The notes under the pieces: generated by a model | Seen by the model: the letters and a program-made list of their open reading frames with translations, nothing else | Databases searched by the model: none | What the model was told of the DNA's origin: nothing | Assembly (NCBI GenBank): GCA_022651385.1 | Contig: JALCQR010000010.1 | Location: 1 to 64,000 of the forward strand | Direction: 5' to 3' | Source: Clostridia bacterium | GTDB lineage: Bacteria > Bacillota > Clostridia > Lachnospirales > Anaerotignaceae | Length of the DNA stretch: 64,000 nt | In this document: positions 16,217-26,178 of the stretch, piece by piece | How the letters are laid out: each line of letters begins with the position of its first letter | Position numbering within the stretch: the stretch's first letter is position 1 | Position numbers and translations under genes: made by a program

Positions 16217-17962
16217 TTATAAATGAAATACATCTGAAAATTCTTTAAAACGTTCATTGAATTCCTCATCTCCCGAATATTTAATTCTGTTAAGGTATTC
16301 ATGTGTGTCAAAAGAACCGCTGTTTGTCTCAATTATCGCTACTGCAATGTTTGAACAGTGGTCTGAAACCCTTTCATAGTTTGTAAGCACGTCTGAAAGC
16401 ACAAAACCCATTTGTATAGTACAGATACCGTTTTGAAGCCTGTCTATGTGATGTGACTTTATATCGCCAATAAGTCCGTCTATTACCTGTTCAAGAGGCT
16501 CAACTTCTTTTGCCAAAACCGTATCATTATTTTTGAAAGCCTTAAATGTAATATCTAAAATTTCTTTTAATGCCTTTGTCAGCACATTAAGTTCCTTTTG
16601 AGCAGCTTTAGAAAAAACTATATCTTTTTGGTATATTTCTTTTGCAGAGCCGCGAAGATTAACAGCATGATCGCCAAGACGCTCAAAATCACTTATAGTA
16701 TGCAGCATTTTCGATACATGCTTTGTATCTGAATATGATATTGCTTTTCCGGAAAGTTTTACAAGATAAGTTCCCAGCTTGTCCTCATAGTTATCAAGGG
16801 CATCCTCATTCTCAATTATTTTCGCAGCTTTTTTTTCATCATATTTATTAAATAAACTTATTGCATCAAGTAAATTTGCCATTGCCAAAGCAGCCATATC
16901 AATAGTAAGATTATTGCTTTCAGATACGGCAACAGCCGGTGTGTTTAAAAGACGGTCATCAATAAATGTATATTTCACTTCTGTATTGTCTTCTTTTATA
17001 ACAAAATATGCTATCTTTTCAAGCACTTTTGTAAATGGCAGAAGCAAAAGCGTTGTAACAATATTAAATATGCTGTGAACAGCAGCAATACCGATAGGTG
17101 TAATAGAACTTTCAATAAAAGTAAAATCAAAAATGTTTTTTAAGATGTAAAATACAATAAGACAAAAAACGGTACCGATAACATTAAATGAAATATGAAC
17201 AACAGCAACTCTTTTGGCATTTCTGTTAACACCTATACTTGAAAGCAAAGATGTTATGCAGGTACCGATGTTAAGTCCCATTATAATAGGTACAGCCATA
17301 CTGTAAGTGATACTGCCGGTCATCGAAAGGGCTTGCAGTATGCCTACGGAAGCAGCTGATGATTGAATAATTCCTGTAAAAACAGCTCCGATTATTACAC
17401 CGAAAAACGGGTTTTTGAAAGCTGTGAGCATTCCTGAAAACTGAGGCATATCAGCAAGTGGACTTACTGCCTGTCCCATAATAACCATGCCGTACATAAG
17501 TACCGAAAACCCAACAAGAATAGAACCTATATCTTTCTTTTTCAAAGATTTAGATGACATTATCATTATTATGCCTATAAATGCCGCAATAGGTGCAAAA
17601 TTTTCAGGTTTAAGCAATTTTATCCATACAACACTGCTGTTTATTCCTGCAAGAGAAAGAAGCCATGCCGTAAGAGTGGTGCCTATATTCGAACCCATAA
17701 TTACGCCTATAGTCTGTCCAAGCTGCATTATTCCTGAATTTACAAGACCTACAAGCATAACTGTCATTGCCGAAGATGACTGAATTGCTACCGTTATACC
17801 AGCCCCAAGCATAAGACTTTTTATGGGGTTTGATGTCATTTGCCTCAAAATGCCTTCAAGCTTACCGCCTGATATTTTTTCAAGTCCGCCTGACATAACG
17901 TGCATTCCGTAAAGAAAGAACGCCAATCCTCCTAAAAGAGCAATTACAGAAAATATGTCCAT
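16217..17962 (-). CDS. Na+/phosphate cotransporter with PhoU-like domain
   Basis: 581 residues. Two inverted Na/Pi-cotransporter repeats carry the paired signatures AIQSSSAMTVMLVG (about residues 59-72) and IIQSSAASVGILQ (about 195-207), within eight or more hydrophobic helices in residues 1-330. The C-terminal 230 residues are helical and PhoU-like (for example DFERLGDHAVNLRG and YERVSDHCSNIAV). This fusion is common in Firmicutes and is thought to import inorganic phosphate with sodium, the PhoU part providing regulation. It stands alone after a 650-bp intergenic region. Confidence 0.9.
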   Translation of the reverse strand: MDIFSVIALLGGLAFFLYGMHVMSGGLEKISGGKLEGILRQMTSNPIKSLMLGAGITVAIQSSSAMTVMLVGLVNSGIMQLGQTIGVIMGSNIGTTLTAWLLSLAGINSSVVWIKLLKPENFAPIAAFIGIIMIMSSKSLKKKDIGSILVGFSVLMYGMVIMGQAVSPLADMPQFSGMLTAFKNPFFGVIIGAVFTGIIQSSAASVGILQALSMTGSITYSMAVPIIMGLNIGTCITSLLSSIGVNRNAKRVAVVHISFNVIGTVFCLIVFYILKNIFDFTFIESSITPIGIAAVHSIFNIVTTLLLLPFTKVLEKIAYFVIKEDNTEVKYTFIDDRLLNTPAVAVSESNNLTIDMAALAMANLLDAISLFNKYDEKKAAKIIENEDALDNYEDKLGTYLVKLSGKAISYSDTKHVSKMLHTISDFERLGDHAVNLRGSAKEIYQKDIVFSKAAQKELNVLTKALKEILDITFKAFKNNDTVLAKEVEPLEQVIDGLIGDIKSHHIDRLQNGICTIQMGFVLSDVLTNYERVSDHCSNIAVAIIETNSGSFDTHEYLNRIKYSGDEEFNERFKEFSDVFHL

Positions 17963-17999
17963 TGATTTTTCATCCTTTTTACGTATATTTTTTATTTGT

Positions 18000-18224
18000 A
18001 GTATATATATAAATATAACATGTTTTTGTAAAAAACGCCATATCTGTAATGTAAAATCTGTGTAAAATTTAAGCTATGTATTTATTTTACAATTATGTAA
18101 ATATTTAATGCATATTAATTTATTTTGCAATAATAATTTATATCTGTTTAATATAAACTGCTTTTAAAACAAAATTTCCGTCATTTTTTTGTGCTTTATA
18201 TAAAGCATATTATTCCCTTTTTTA
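18000..18224. other. AT-rich intergenic stretch, nothing recognised
   Basis: Very AT-rich DNA upstream of the Na/Pi cotransporter. It contains only a short palindrome (TGCTTTATATAAAGCA, 18192-18207) and no coding frame or aptamer that I can recognise. Confidence 0.5.
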
Positions 18225-18340
18225 GATTGTCGACTCATCAACAGCCTTTTGTCAAAATCATGATGACAAATACTGTATGTATTAACAGATAAGTTCCAGT
18301 GGCACAAATCCTTGAAACTCACTGTTTTCCTCGACGAAAA
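18225..18340. other. GC-richer island with nested inverted repeats
   Basis: This block has visibly higher GC than its flanks. Arms include GTCGA (18229-18233)/TCGAC (18331-18335), AACAG (18240-18244)/CTGTT (18322-18326), TTTGTCA (18248-18254)/TGACAAA (18264-18270) and CAGTG (18297-18301)/CACTG (18320-18324). It could be a structured RNA or the end of a decayed mobile element: on the minus strand a short frame ends QGFVPLELIC-stop. No firm identity. Confidence 0.35.
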
Positions 18341-18520
18341 TTATTCCGATATCAAAAATAATTTTGATTTTAACTTTTGGGTATAAAAATAATAATTCTC
18401 ATAGAAACTACCTATATGTCAAAAAGCGGGACAATTTTGAAAATATTGTAAAAAAATCCATGCTTAAAGTTCATTACCGCATTTAATTTAGAAATTATTT
18501 GAAAAATTTCAAATTATAAC

Positions 18521-18549
18521 TTGACAGCCGTGTTAGCAAGCGATATACT
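18521..18549 (+). promoter_or_regulatory. Promoter of the hrcA-grpE-dnaK-dnaJ operon
   Basis: TTGACA (18521-18526), 17-base spacer, TATACT (18544-18549): a near-consensus vegetative promoter directly upstream of the CIRCE operator. Confidence 0.9.
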
Positions 18550-18561
18550 CTAACCATGGAA

Positions 18562-18588
18562 TTAGCACTCAAGCTAAGTGAGTGCTAA
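18562..18588 (+). promoter_or_regulatory. CIRCE operator (HrcA binding site)
   Basis: Exact consensus TTAGCACTC, 9 bases, GAGTGCTAA. It lies at the transcription start and just before hrcA, so HrcA represses its own operon. Confidence 0.97.
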
Positions 18589-18609
18589 CAGGCTAAGGGG
18601 GTGGCAATA

Positions 18610-19656
18610 ATGTCATTGGACGAACGGAAACTAAAAATACTCCAAGCCATAATAAACGACTATATTGCAACCGCTGAACCTGTAGGCTCGAGGACAATAG
18701 CCAAAAAATATGATTTAGGCGTTAGTTCTGCAACAATCAGAAACGAAATGAGCGATCTTGAGGAAATGGGTTTTATAATTCAGCCTCATGCATCTGCGGG
18801 AAGGATACCGTCAGATATGGGCTACAGGCTCTACGTTGATAATATAATGAAAAGGCATAAACTTGGAGAAAGAGAAAAAAGGCTTGCAGTTTCGCTTATA
18901 AGCAAGAATATTAATCAAATCCAATATCTTATGGATGAAACAGCAAGACTTATTTCGAAATTAACTAATTACGCTACTATATTTTCAGATCCTATTGTAA
19001 AAAACACAAGGATACAGAAAATACAGCTTATGTCTCTTGAAGGCAACAAACTTATGATTCTGATAGCAACTGACGGCAATATTGTAAAACACAAGATAGT
19101 TGAAGTAAGATATCTTCCTGAAGATGACAGGCTATATGAAATTTCAACAGTAATAACAGAAATGCTTAAAAACCAGCTTATGGAAAATATTGATGAAAAT
19201 TGCAAAGACACACTCTATCAGGAACTTACAGGATATGATGAAATAGTTTCATTGGTATTTGATACAATTGAGCAGTTTGTGGCATCTGTAGAAAAAGAAA
19301 AATTTCATATAAGTGGAACAAATAATATGCTTGCATATCCTGAATTTAGTGATGTTGAAAAAGCTAAAAATCTTTTTCAGACGCTTGAAAAAAAAGATGC
19401 CCTTTCAAAGCTTCTCTCAGAGCCTAAAAACAATAATGACGTTCAGATTTATATCGGCAACGAAAGCGGCATTGAGGAAATGAAGGACTGCAGCATAATA
19501 ACCACAACCTATGAATTCGGCAATAATATCACGGGAACAATAGGTATATTGGGACCCACCAGAATGAACTATTCACAGGTAGTGTCGGTGTTAAACGGTA
19601 TGGTAGAAAATATAGAAGATGTTTTAAACAATTTGCATAATAAAAAAGGCGATTAG
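18610..19656 (+). CDS. hrcA: Heat-inducible transcription repressor HrcA
   Basis: 348 residues, normal HrcA length. N-terminal winged helix (RKLKILQAIINDYIATAEPV, then VGSRTIAKKYDLGVSSATIR and the signature SAGRIPSDMGYRLYVD), followed by the GAF-like and dimerisation regions and the C-terminal GTIGILGPTRMNY motif. It binds the CIRCE site 22 bases upstream. A GTG at 18601 is in frame but lies within the ribosome site (AAGGGGGTG), so the ATG at 18610 is used. First gene of the operon. Confidence 0.97.
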   Translation: MSLDERKLKILQAIINDYIATAEPVGSRTIAKKYDLGVSSATIRNEMSDLEEMGFIIQPHASAGRIPSDMGYRLYVDNIMKRHKLGEREKRLAVSLISKNINQIQYLMDETARLISKLTNYATIFSDPIVKNTRIQKIQLMSLEGNKLMILIATDGNIVKHKIVEVRYLPEDDRLYEISTVITEMLKNQLMENIDENCKDTLYQELTGYDEIVSLVFDTIEQFVASVEKEKFHISGTNNMLAYPEFSDVEKAKNLFQTLEKKDALSKLLSEPKNNNDVQIYIGNESGIEEMKDCSIITTTYEFGNNITGTIGILGPTRMNYSQVVSVLNGMVENIEDVLNNLHNKKGD

Positions 19657-19673
19657 AAGAAGGGAATATAGAA

Positions 19674-20357
19674 ATGGAAGATAACAAAAAAGCTGAAGAA
19701 TCTGTTAGGGAAAATCTTTCAGAAAAAAACATAGATAAAGAAAAAGAGGCAGTAAAAACCGAAACCATTAAAGATAAAACTGTCAGTGAAGAAAAAGCTG
19801 AAAATACAGTCCCGGAAAATAAAGATTCTAAAAAGGAAAAAGTCGAAAATAAAGCAGCTGAAAAAGAATCTGAAGATAGCAAGACCGGCAGCCAAGCAAA
19901 CGTAAATGACGAGCTTGAAAAAACAAAGGCAAAAGCTGATGAATATATTGATAAATATCAAAGGCTTATGGCAGAGTTTTATAACTTCAGAGAAAGAACA
20001 ACAAAGGAAAAATCAGGTATGTATAATGACGGCTTAAGAGATACCGTTGAAAAAATATTGCCTGTCGTGGATAATCTTGAAAGAGCAGTAAATGCTCAAA
20101 GAGACAAAGCAACAGATGATGATGCATTTTTTAAAGGCGTTGATATGATACTTAAGCAGTTTAAGGAAATACTAAATGGTATTGGTGTTGAAGAAATACC
20201 TGCCGTGGGAGAAAAGTTTGATCCAAAGCTTCACAGTGCCGTAAGCCATATCGAAGATGAGAATTTCGGTGAAAACACTGTAAGCATTGAAATGCAAAAG
20301 GGCTATAAAATGGGTGAAAAAGTCATCAGACACAGTATGGTGCAGGTAGCCAACTAA
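19674..20357 (+). CDS. grpE: Nucleotide exchange factor GrpE
   Basis: 227 residues, longer than many GrpE because of an 85-residue Lys/Glu-rich, probably disordered N-terminal extension. The conserved part starts near the coiled coil (DELEKTKAKADEYIDKYQRL), continues with AEFYNFRERTTKEKSGMYND, LPVVDNLERAV and ends with the beta-wing GYKMGEKVIRHSMVQVAN. It releases ADP from DnaK. The gene follows hrcA by 17 bases with an AAGGG site. Confidence 0.96.
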   Translation: MEDNKKAEESVRENLSEKNIDKEKEAVKTETIKDKTVSEEKAENTVPENKDSKKEKVENKAAEKESEDSKTGSQANVNDELEKTKAKADEYIDKYQRLMAEFYNFRERTTKEKSGMYNDGLRDTVEKILPVVDNLERAVNAQRDKATDDDAFFKGVDMILKQFKEILNGIGVEEIPAVGEKFDPKLHSAVSHIEDENFGENTVSIEMQKGYKMGEKVIRHSMVQVAN

Positions 20358-20414
20358 TATTAATAAAGTTAAATAAGTTAAATTTTATATATAAATTTTC
20401 AGGAGGAATTAATC

Positions 20415-22283
20415 ATGGGAAAAATCATTGGTATAGACTTAGGAACAACAAACTCATGTGTATCTGTTATGGAAGGCGGACAGCCTCAGGTAATAGTAAA
20501 TGCCGACGGAGCCAGAACAACTCCTTCAGTTGTAGGTTTTACAAAGACAGGTGAAAGACTTGTAGGAGATGCAGCAAAGAGACAGGCAATTACAAATCCT
20601 GATAATACAATATCTTCAATAAAGCGTCATATGGGTGAAAATTATAAGGTAACCATTAACGGTAAAAACTATTCACCTCAGGAAATATCAGCAATGATAC
20701 TTCAAAAACTTAAAGGTGATGCTGAAAGATATTTAGGTGAGACTGTAACAGAGGCTGTAATCACAGTTCCTGCTTATTTCTCAGACTCACAGAGACAGGC
20801 AACAAAGGATGCAGGTAAGATTGCAGGCCTTGAAGTAAAACGTATTATAAACGAGCCTACGGCTGCAGCTCTCGCATATGGTCTTGATAACGAGCATGAA
20901 CAGAAAATACTTGTTTACGACCTCGGCGGAGGTACATTTGATGTTTCAGTAATCGAGATTGGCGACGGTGTTATCGAAGTTCTTGCAACAAGCGGTGATA
21001 CACATCTTGGCGGAGATGACTTCGACCAGAGAATAATGGATTATCTTGTTTCCGAATTTAAGAAAGCAGAAGGCATGGACTTAAGCAAGGATAAAATGGC
21101 TATGCAGAGAATTAAGGAAGCAGCAGAGAAAGCAAAGAAAGAGCTTTCTACAGTAACCTCTACAAATGTCAACCTTCCTTTCATTACAATGAATCAGGAC
21201 GGGCCAAAACATCTTGATATAACTCTTACAAGAGCAAAATTTGATGAACTTACAGCAGATCTTGTTGATAAGACTCTCGGCCCTGTAAGAACAGCTTTAA
21301 GTGACGCAGGGCTTCAGGCATCTGAGCTTGATAAAATTCTTCTTGTAGGAGGTTCAACAAGAGTAATAGCTGTTCAGGAAGCCGTTAAGAAGATAACAGG
21401 CAAAGAGGCTTTCAAGGGCATCAACCCTGATGAGTGCGTATCTGTAGGTGCTGCTATACAGGGCGGCAAACTTTCAGGCGATTCATCTGCAAGCGATATT
21501 ATGCTTCTTGATGTAACACCGCTTTCACTTTCAATTGAGACTCTCGGCGGAGTAGCAACAAAGATAGTTGAAAAGAATACAGCCATTCCTACAACAAAGA
21601 AACAGATATTCTCAACAGCCGAGGATAACCAGTCGGCAGTTGATATAAGAGTTGTACAGGGCGAAAGACCTCTTGCAAAAGATAATAAAGAGCTTGGTAT
21701 GTTCCGTCTTGACGGTATTGCCCCTGCAAGACGTGGCATTCCTCAGATAGAGGTAACATTTGATATAGATGCAAACGGTATCGTTCATGTTTCTGCAAAA
21801 GACCTCGGCACAGGCAAGGAACAGTCAATTACTATTACGGCAAGCACAAACCTTAGTGATTCTGAAATAGATAAAGCTGTTAAGGAAGCTGAGCAGTATG
21901 CCGAAGCAGATAAGAAACGTAAAGAGGCAATTGATGCTAAAAACGGTGCTGACTCACTTATTTTCCAGACAGAAAAGACACTTTCCGACCTTGAAGGAAA
22001 AATTGATGCTTCAGAAAAAGCAGATGTTGAAGCAGACCTTAACAAACTTAAAGACCTTGTTAAGGATATGAAGCCGGAAACAATGTCTGATTCAGACGTT
22101 GAAAACATTAAGAAAGCAACTGATGAACTTACACAGAAATTCTATAAGATTTCAGAAAAACTTTATAAGTCACAGCAGGCAGCAGGTCAATCAGCAGGTC
22201 AGGATCAAGGCAACACTCAGAGTAACGCCCAAAGCAGTAATCCTAATGACAATGTTGTAAACGGCGACGCAAAAGAAATCTAA
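20415..22283 (+). CDS. dnaK: Chaperone protein DnaK (Hsp70)
   Basis: 622 residues. ATPase domain: [36 protein letters not shown] and [16 protein letters not shown]. Linker and substrate-binding domain: [16 protein letters not shown], followed by an alpha lid and a Gln/Asn/Ser-rich C-terminal tail. As usual for Gram-positive DnaK, the 20-plus-residue insertion of the E. coli ATPase domain appears to be missing. Strong AGGAGG ribosome site. It works with GrpE and DnaJ encoded on either side. Confidence 0.98.
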   Translation: MGKIIGIDLGTTNSCVSVMEGGQPQVIVNADGARTTPSVVGFTKTGERLVGDAAKRQAITNPDNTISSIKRHMGENYKVTINGKNYSPQEISAMILQKLKGDAERYLGETVTEAVITVPAYFSDSQRQATKDAGKIAGLEVKRIINEPTAAALAYGLDNEHEQKILVYDLGGGTFDVSVIEIGDGVIEVLATSGDTHLGGDDFDQRIMDYLVSEFKKAEGMDLSKDKMAMQRIKEAAEKAKKELSTVTSTNVNLPFITMNQDGPKHLDITLTRAKFDELTADLVDKTLGPVRTALSDAGLQASELDKILLVGGSTRVIAVQEAVKKITGKEAFKGINPDECVSVGAAIQGGKLSGDSSASDIMLLDVTPLSLSIETLGGVATKIVEKNTAIPTTKKQIFSTAEDNQSAVDIRVVQGERPLAKDNKELGMFRLDGIAPARRGIPQIEVTFDIDANGIVHVSAKDLGTGKEQSITITASTNLSDSEIDKAVKEAEQYAEADKKRKEAIDAKNGADSLIFQTEKTLSDLEGKIDASEKADVEADLNKLKDLVKDMKPETMSDSDVENIKKATDELTQKFYKISEKLYKSQQAAGQSAGQDQGNTQSNAQSSNPNDNVVNGDAKEI

Positions 22284-22310
22284 GAGCAGTATTATAGATT
22301 TAAATGTAAT

Positions 22311-22336
22311 GGGGCAGAGATGTATGTCTTTGCCCC
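22311..22336 (+). other. Hairpin between dnaK and dnaJ
   Basis: GGGGCA (22311-22316) / TGCCCC (22331-22336) plus inner AGA/TCT pairing, not followed by T. Probably an mRNA-stabilising or processing stem rather than a terminator. Confidence 0.5.
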
Positions 22337-22383
22337 GTTGAATGTTAGAGTGAAGCACTTTGAGAAACAGGCGGTGAATTGTT

Positions 22384-23568
22384 TTGGCTGAAAAAAGAGA
22401 TTATTATGAAGTGCTTGGATTACAAAAAGGTGCTTCGGAAAGTGATATAAAAAGAGCATACAGAAAAATGGCCAAGAAATACCATCCCGATAATAACCCG
22501 GGAAACGAAAAACAGGCCGAAGAAAAAATGAAGGAAGTAAATGAAGCCTATGAGGTATTGAGCAACGCCGATAAGAAAGCGGCATATGATCAATACGGCC
22601 ATGCGGCATTTGAGCAAGGCGGAATGGGCGGAGCCGGCGGATTTAACGGCGGATTCAGCACTGGTGATTTCAGTGATATTTTTGGTGATATATTCGGCAG
22701 CGGTTTTGGCGGTTTCGGTGGTTTTAGCGGTTTTGGCGGCGGTAATTCTTCAAGAAGAAGTGGTCCGCAAAAGGGTAATGATGTTGCTGTAAATATACAG
22801 ATATCTTTTGAAGAAGCAATTTTTGGATGCAAGAAAGAGATACAGATAAATATAACAGATATATGTGATGAATGTCACGGCACAGGTGCAAAATCGGCAT
22901 CAGGTGTTGAGACATGTCCAAAATGCGGCGGCACCGGACGTGAAAGAGTTGTAAAACAGTCACTTTTCGGTACGGTAGCCACAGAAAGAACATGTTCGGC
23001 TTGTCATGGTACAGGCAAGGTTATAAAAGATCCATGTCCTAAATGCCATGGCTCCGGCAGAGTTAAAAAATCTAAGAAATTTGAAGTCACTATACCAAAG
23101 GGCATTGATAACGGCCAGACAATACGTCTTGGCGGTAAAGGCGAAGCCGGCTTAAACGGAGGCCCTTACGGTGATCTTATGGTAACAGTATATGTAAAGA
23201 CTGACAGTTATTTTGTAAGAAAAGGTACGGATATATACTGCGATGTTCCAATAACATTTGTACAGGCAATACTTGGTGATGAAATCACCGTAAAAACTGT
23301 AGACGGAGAACAAAATCTGACCATAAAACCCGGCACTCAGCCTGATACAGTAATGACTTTAAGAGGCGAGGGTGTTCCTAATCTCAGAAATCCAAATGTT
23401 CGAGGCAATCAAATAATGAATATCAAAGTAAATATTCCTACAAGTGTTACTGAAAAACAAAAGGAAATTCTAAGAGATTTTTACGGCGGCAGTTCTGAAA
23501 AAGGCAGTAGTTCCGAAAAAAAAGAAGGGTTTTTTGATAAGCTTAAAAAAGATTTCAAAGGTGATTAA
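22384..23568 (+). CDS. dnaJ: Chaperone protein DnaJ
   Basis: 394 residues from a TTG start (AGGCGGTGA is well placed; no ATG fits). J-domain with HPD in [10 protein letters not shown] (about residue 33), a long Gly/Phe-rich linker (about 75-125), four CxxCxGxG zinc repeats ([32 protein letters not shown]) and the C-terminal client-binding domains. All type-I DnaJ elements are intact. Last gene of the HrcA-controlled operon, followed by a strong terminator. Confidence 0.97.
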   Translation: MAEKRDYYEVLGLQKGASESDIKRAYRKMAKKYHPDNNPGNEKQAEEKMKEVNEAYEVLSNADKKAAYDQYGHAAFEQGGMGGAGGFNGGFSTGDFSDIFGDIFGSGFGGFGGFSGFGGGNSSRRSGPQKGNDVAVNIQISFEEAIFGCKKEIQINITDICDECHGTGAKSASGVETCPKCGGTGRERVVKQSLFGTVATERTCSACHGTGKVIKDPCPKCHGSGRVKKSKKFEVTIPKGIDNGQTIRLGGKGEAGLNGGPYGDLMVTVYVKTDSYFVRKGTDIYCDVPITFVQAILGDEITVKTVDGEQNLTIKPGTQPDTVMTLRGEGVPNLRNPNVRGNQIMNIKVNIPTSVTEKQKEILRDFYGGSSEKGSSSEKKEGFFDKLKKDFKGD

Positions 23569-23569
23569 C

Positions 23570-23606
23570 AAAAACCCCTGTATCATAATGATACGGGGGT
23601 TTTTAT
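23570..23606 (+). terminator. Terminator of the hrcA operon
   Basis: Stem AAAACCCCTGTATCAT / ATGATACGGGGGTTTT with a tight loop and a T tail. Confidence 0.92.
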
Positions 23607-23618
23607 TATGTCTAAATT

Positions 23619-23649
23619 AATATTAATTAATATTAATTAATATTAATTT
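23619..23649. repeat. Short tandem repeat TTAATATTAA
   Basis: Three to four copies of a TTAATATTAA-type unit in tandem between the dnaJ terminator and the SLH remnant. Confidence 0.6.
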
Positions 23650-23973
23650 GATTTATTTTTTTCTATAAATACCGAAATTACAGAGTTTGCATATTCCTGT
23701 GTTATACAGCTTTGAGGCTTATATAAAGCATACGCTATCTGTTTTACTGCCTGTCATTAAACCTGAGTACAGCGACCATGCAACGGCACGCAAAGCCCAT
23801 GGAGAAATATCATTGTAATCTGCAAACTCTCTTATTGCCATTCCGCCTTGGGTAGTATCATAATTTTTATATACAGCGTATTTGTATAAAATCATGGCAA
23901 ACTGCTCTTTCGTTATATTCTCGTCCGGTTTAAAAGTACTATCTATTGTTTTATATAAAACTTTTAAATCTGT
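23643..23973 (-). pseudogene. Remnant of an S-layer-homology (SLH) domain protein
   Basis: Minus-strand translation gives NITKEQFAMILYKYAVY, then AIREFADYNDISPWALRAVA and WSLYSGLMTGS: the core of one SLH repeat. A stop follows (CFI-stop), but a one-base frameshift restores the next SLH start, CITQEYANSVISVFIEKN. There is no start codon and the upstream side abuts the NUDIX stop codon. This is the decayed 3' end of a surface-layer-anchored protein gene whose body has been lost. Confidence 0.75.
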
Positions 23974-23974
23974 T

Positions 23975-24463
23975 TTATTTCATATTATTTAAATCCGTTT
24001 TTATTGCTTTTCCGTTTAATATACATTCAGTCAGCTTTTCCCCAACGTAAACTAATTTCAGTGAAAAAAACGGTATTTTGTCAGCCATCAGTTTAAGAAA
24101 AACCTTGTCTCCTTCCCAAATAGAAAGATTTTTTACATTTTCTTTTTTAACCCATTCAAGCATACCTTCATCACATTCATGGATATCGCCTTCAAATTTA
24201 TCAGATGTAAAAAGGTGCATGTATTCCGTTCCCCAAATATCGGAAACAAATGTAACTATTCCGCAGTATCTGTAATTTTTTATTATTAGCCCTGTTTCTT
24301 CATACACTTCTCTTTTCATACATTCTTCAGGTGTTTCGCCATATTCAAATTTTCCGCCTATTCCAACCCATTTATCTTTGTTAATATCGTTTTTCTTTTT
24401 AATGCGGTGAAGCATAAGAAAATTGCCCTCATTTTCAATATAGCACAGACTTGTGTTTTTCAT
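23975..24463 (-). CDS. NUDIX hydrolase, MutT-like
   Basis: 162 residues. The Nudix box is complete: GGKFEYGETPEECMKREVYE then ETGL (consensus GX5EX7REUXEEXGU). N-terminal CYIENEGNFLMLHR and tryptophan-rich VGIGGK context resemble 8-oxo-dGTP diphosphatases of the MutT/YtkD group, which sanitise oxidised nucleotides; substrate unproven. Good ribosome site (AGGAGAG). It is separated from the isocitrate dehydrogenase gene upstream by a strong terminator, so it needs its own promoter or readthrough. Confidence 0.88.
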   Translation of the reverse strand: MKNTSLCYIENEGNFLMLHRIKKKNDINKDKWVGIGGKFEYGETPEECMKREVYEETGLIIKNYRYCGIVTFVSDIWGTEYMHLFTSDKFEGDIHECDEGMLEWVKKENVKNLSIWEGDKVFLKLMADKIPFFSLKLVYVGEKLTECILNGKAIKTDLNNMK

Positions 24464-24474
24464 TTTTGCTCTCC

Positions 24475-24502
24475 TAAAAAAGCCGCCGTAAATACGGCAG
24501 CT
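24475..24502 (-). terminator. Terminator of the isocitrate dehydrogenase gene
   Basis: Minus-strand stem GCTGCCGTA / TACGGCGGC with a short AT loop followed by six T. Confidence 0.88.
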
Positions 24503-24506
24503 TCAT

Positions 24507-25712
24507 TTACATACTTTCAAATGTATCTTTAATAGCCTTTATAAATTGCATGCTGTTTAAAACAGTCGGGTTTTTAATTTCAGTAATAAGAGCAAGGTCT
24601 TTTGTCATTTTTCCGTCTTCTATTGTCTTTATGCAGGCTTTTTCAAGCTTGTCTGCATAAGTACAAAGCTCAGGAATATTATCAAGTTCTCCTCTTTTTC
24701 TGAGTGCGCCTGTCCAGGCAAAAATAGTTGCAACGGAGTTTGTGGATGTTTCCTCGCCCTTTAAATACTTATAATAATGGCGCTGAACAGTACCGTGTGC
24801 CGCCTCATATTCATATATTCCGGAAGGCGAAACAAGGACAGATGTCATCATTGCAAGTGAGCCAAAAGCAGATGAAATCATGTCGCTGAAAACATCGCCG
24901 TCATAGTTTTTGCATGCCCATATAAAACCGCCCTCTGATTTCATAACTCTTGCTACGGCATCATCAATAAGTGTGTAAAAATATTCAATTCCTGCATTGC
25001 TGAATTTTTCTTTATATTCTTTTTCATATATTTCATTAAATATGTCTTTAAATGTATGGTCGTATTTTTTAGAAATTGTATCTTTTGTGGCAAACCAAAG
25101 TGTTTGTTTAAGGTCAAGAGCATAACTAAAACAGCTTCTTGCAAAACTTTTAATTGAAGAACATATATTATGCTGTCCCTGTATAATGCCGGCTCCCGTA
25201 AAGTTATGTATAAGCTCTCTGCTTTCGTTGCCGTTTTCGTCCGTAAACACGAGCTCGGCTTTGCCTGCTGAAGGTATTTTCATTTCTACTGCCTTGTATA
25301 CATCGCCATATGCGTGACGGGCAATAATTATAGGCTTTTTCCAATTTTTTACTACAGGCTCAATGCCTTTTACAACTATTGGAGCTCTGAATACAGTTCC
25401 GTCAAGCATAGCTCTGATTGTACCGTTTGGGCTTTTCCACATTTCTTTAAGATTGTATTCCTTAACTCTGGCGGCATTCGGAGTTATTGTGGCACATTTA
25501 ACGGCAACACCGTATTTTTTTGTTGCCTCGGCCGACTCAACTGTAATTTTATCGTCTGTTTCATTCCTATTTTTAAGCCCTAAATCATAATATACTGTCT
25601 TAAGGTCAATATATGGAAGTATAAGCTCGTCTTTTATCATTTTCCACAGTATTCTTGTCATTTCATCTCCGTCCATTTCAACAAGCGGAGTTTTCATAAC
25701 TATTTTGTCCAT
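24507..25712 (-). CDS. icd: NADP-dependent isocitrate dehydrogenase, type II (eukaryote-like)
   Basis: 401 residues, the size of the homodimeric type II enzymes found in animals and some bacteria, not the E. coli type. Signatures: [38 protein letters not shown] (substrate loop), [13 protein letters not shown] (the Arg equivalent to human IDH1 R132) and the C-terminal [18 protein letters not shown]. It oxidatively decarboxylates isocitrate to 2-oxoglutarate with NADP+. With the Re-citrate synthase at 36.1-37.5 kb it would supply glutamate carbon; aconitase is not in the window. Strong AGGAGG site and its own terminator. Confidence 0.94.
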   Translation of the reverse strand: MDKIVMKTPLVEMDGDEMTRILWKMIKDELILPYIDLKTVYYDLGLKNRNETDDKITVESAEATKKYGVAVKCATITPNAARVKEYNLKEMWKSPNGTIRAMLDGTVFRAPIVVKGIEPVVKNWKKPIIIARHAYGDVYKAVEMKIPSAGKAELVFTDENGNESRELIHNFTGAGIIQGQHNICSSIKSFARSCFSYALDLKQTLWFATKDTISKKYDHTFKDIFNEIYEKEYKEKFSNAGIEYFYTLIDDAVARVMKSEGGFIWACKNYDGDVFSDMISSAFGSLAMMTSVLVSPSGIYEYEAAHGTVQRHYYKYLKGEETSTNSVATIFAWTGALRKRGELDNIPELCTYADKLEKACIKTIEDGKMTKDLALITEIKNPTVLNSMQFIKAIKDTFESM

Positions 25713-25857
25713 GTTTTATTTGTCCTCCTAATAATGATTACTTATACATTATTATACAAAAAAAGTGCATATGCAAGCATTATTTTATAAATCACTTTCA
25801 AATCGGCGTCTCACGTCCCCAATAAAAGAAAAAATACGTAAGGCAAATTTAGTTTTT

Positions 25858-26178
25858 TTAAAACCTGTCTCCTGTCCAAGTGCCCTTTCCCATTTTTATA
25901 AGCTGTTTAACATGTTCGGTTTCAGGCGCATTATTCTGAACACTGTACAGCTCAATCATTTTAAAAAGATTTTCTTCAGTATAATCCCTGCATGTGTAAT
26001 TTGTCTTTGATTTAAGAACATGCTCTCTCAATTTTTCCAAATCTTCTTCCGGCTCAATATTCATTAATCTTGAAGCATAACCGCAGGCATATGCCAGCTC
26101 ATAATCGGAAATTATATCCGGATTGCGTTTGTTTTTCATTTTGATTTTTATTGCTTCTTCAATAAGCATAGGTATCAT
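25858..26178 (-). CDS. Hypothetical protein coupled to thioesterase
   Basis: 106 residues, unrecognised. Helical, charged, with a possible motif DYELAYACGYASRLM (about residues 25-39). The start overlaps the stop of the thioesterase gene by four bases (ATGA), so it is translationally coupled to it and likely functionally linked. No signal peptide or membrane segment. Confidence 0.72.
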   Translation of the reverse strand: MIPMLIEEAIKIKMKNKRNPDIISDYELAYACGYASRLMNIEPEEDLEKLREHVLKSKTNYTCRDYTEENLFKMIELYSVQNNAPETEHVKQLIKMGKGTWTGDRF

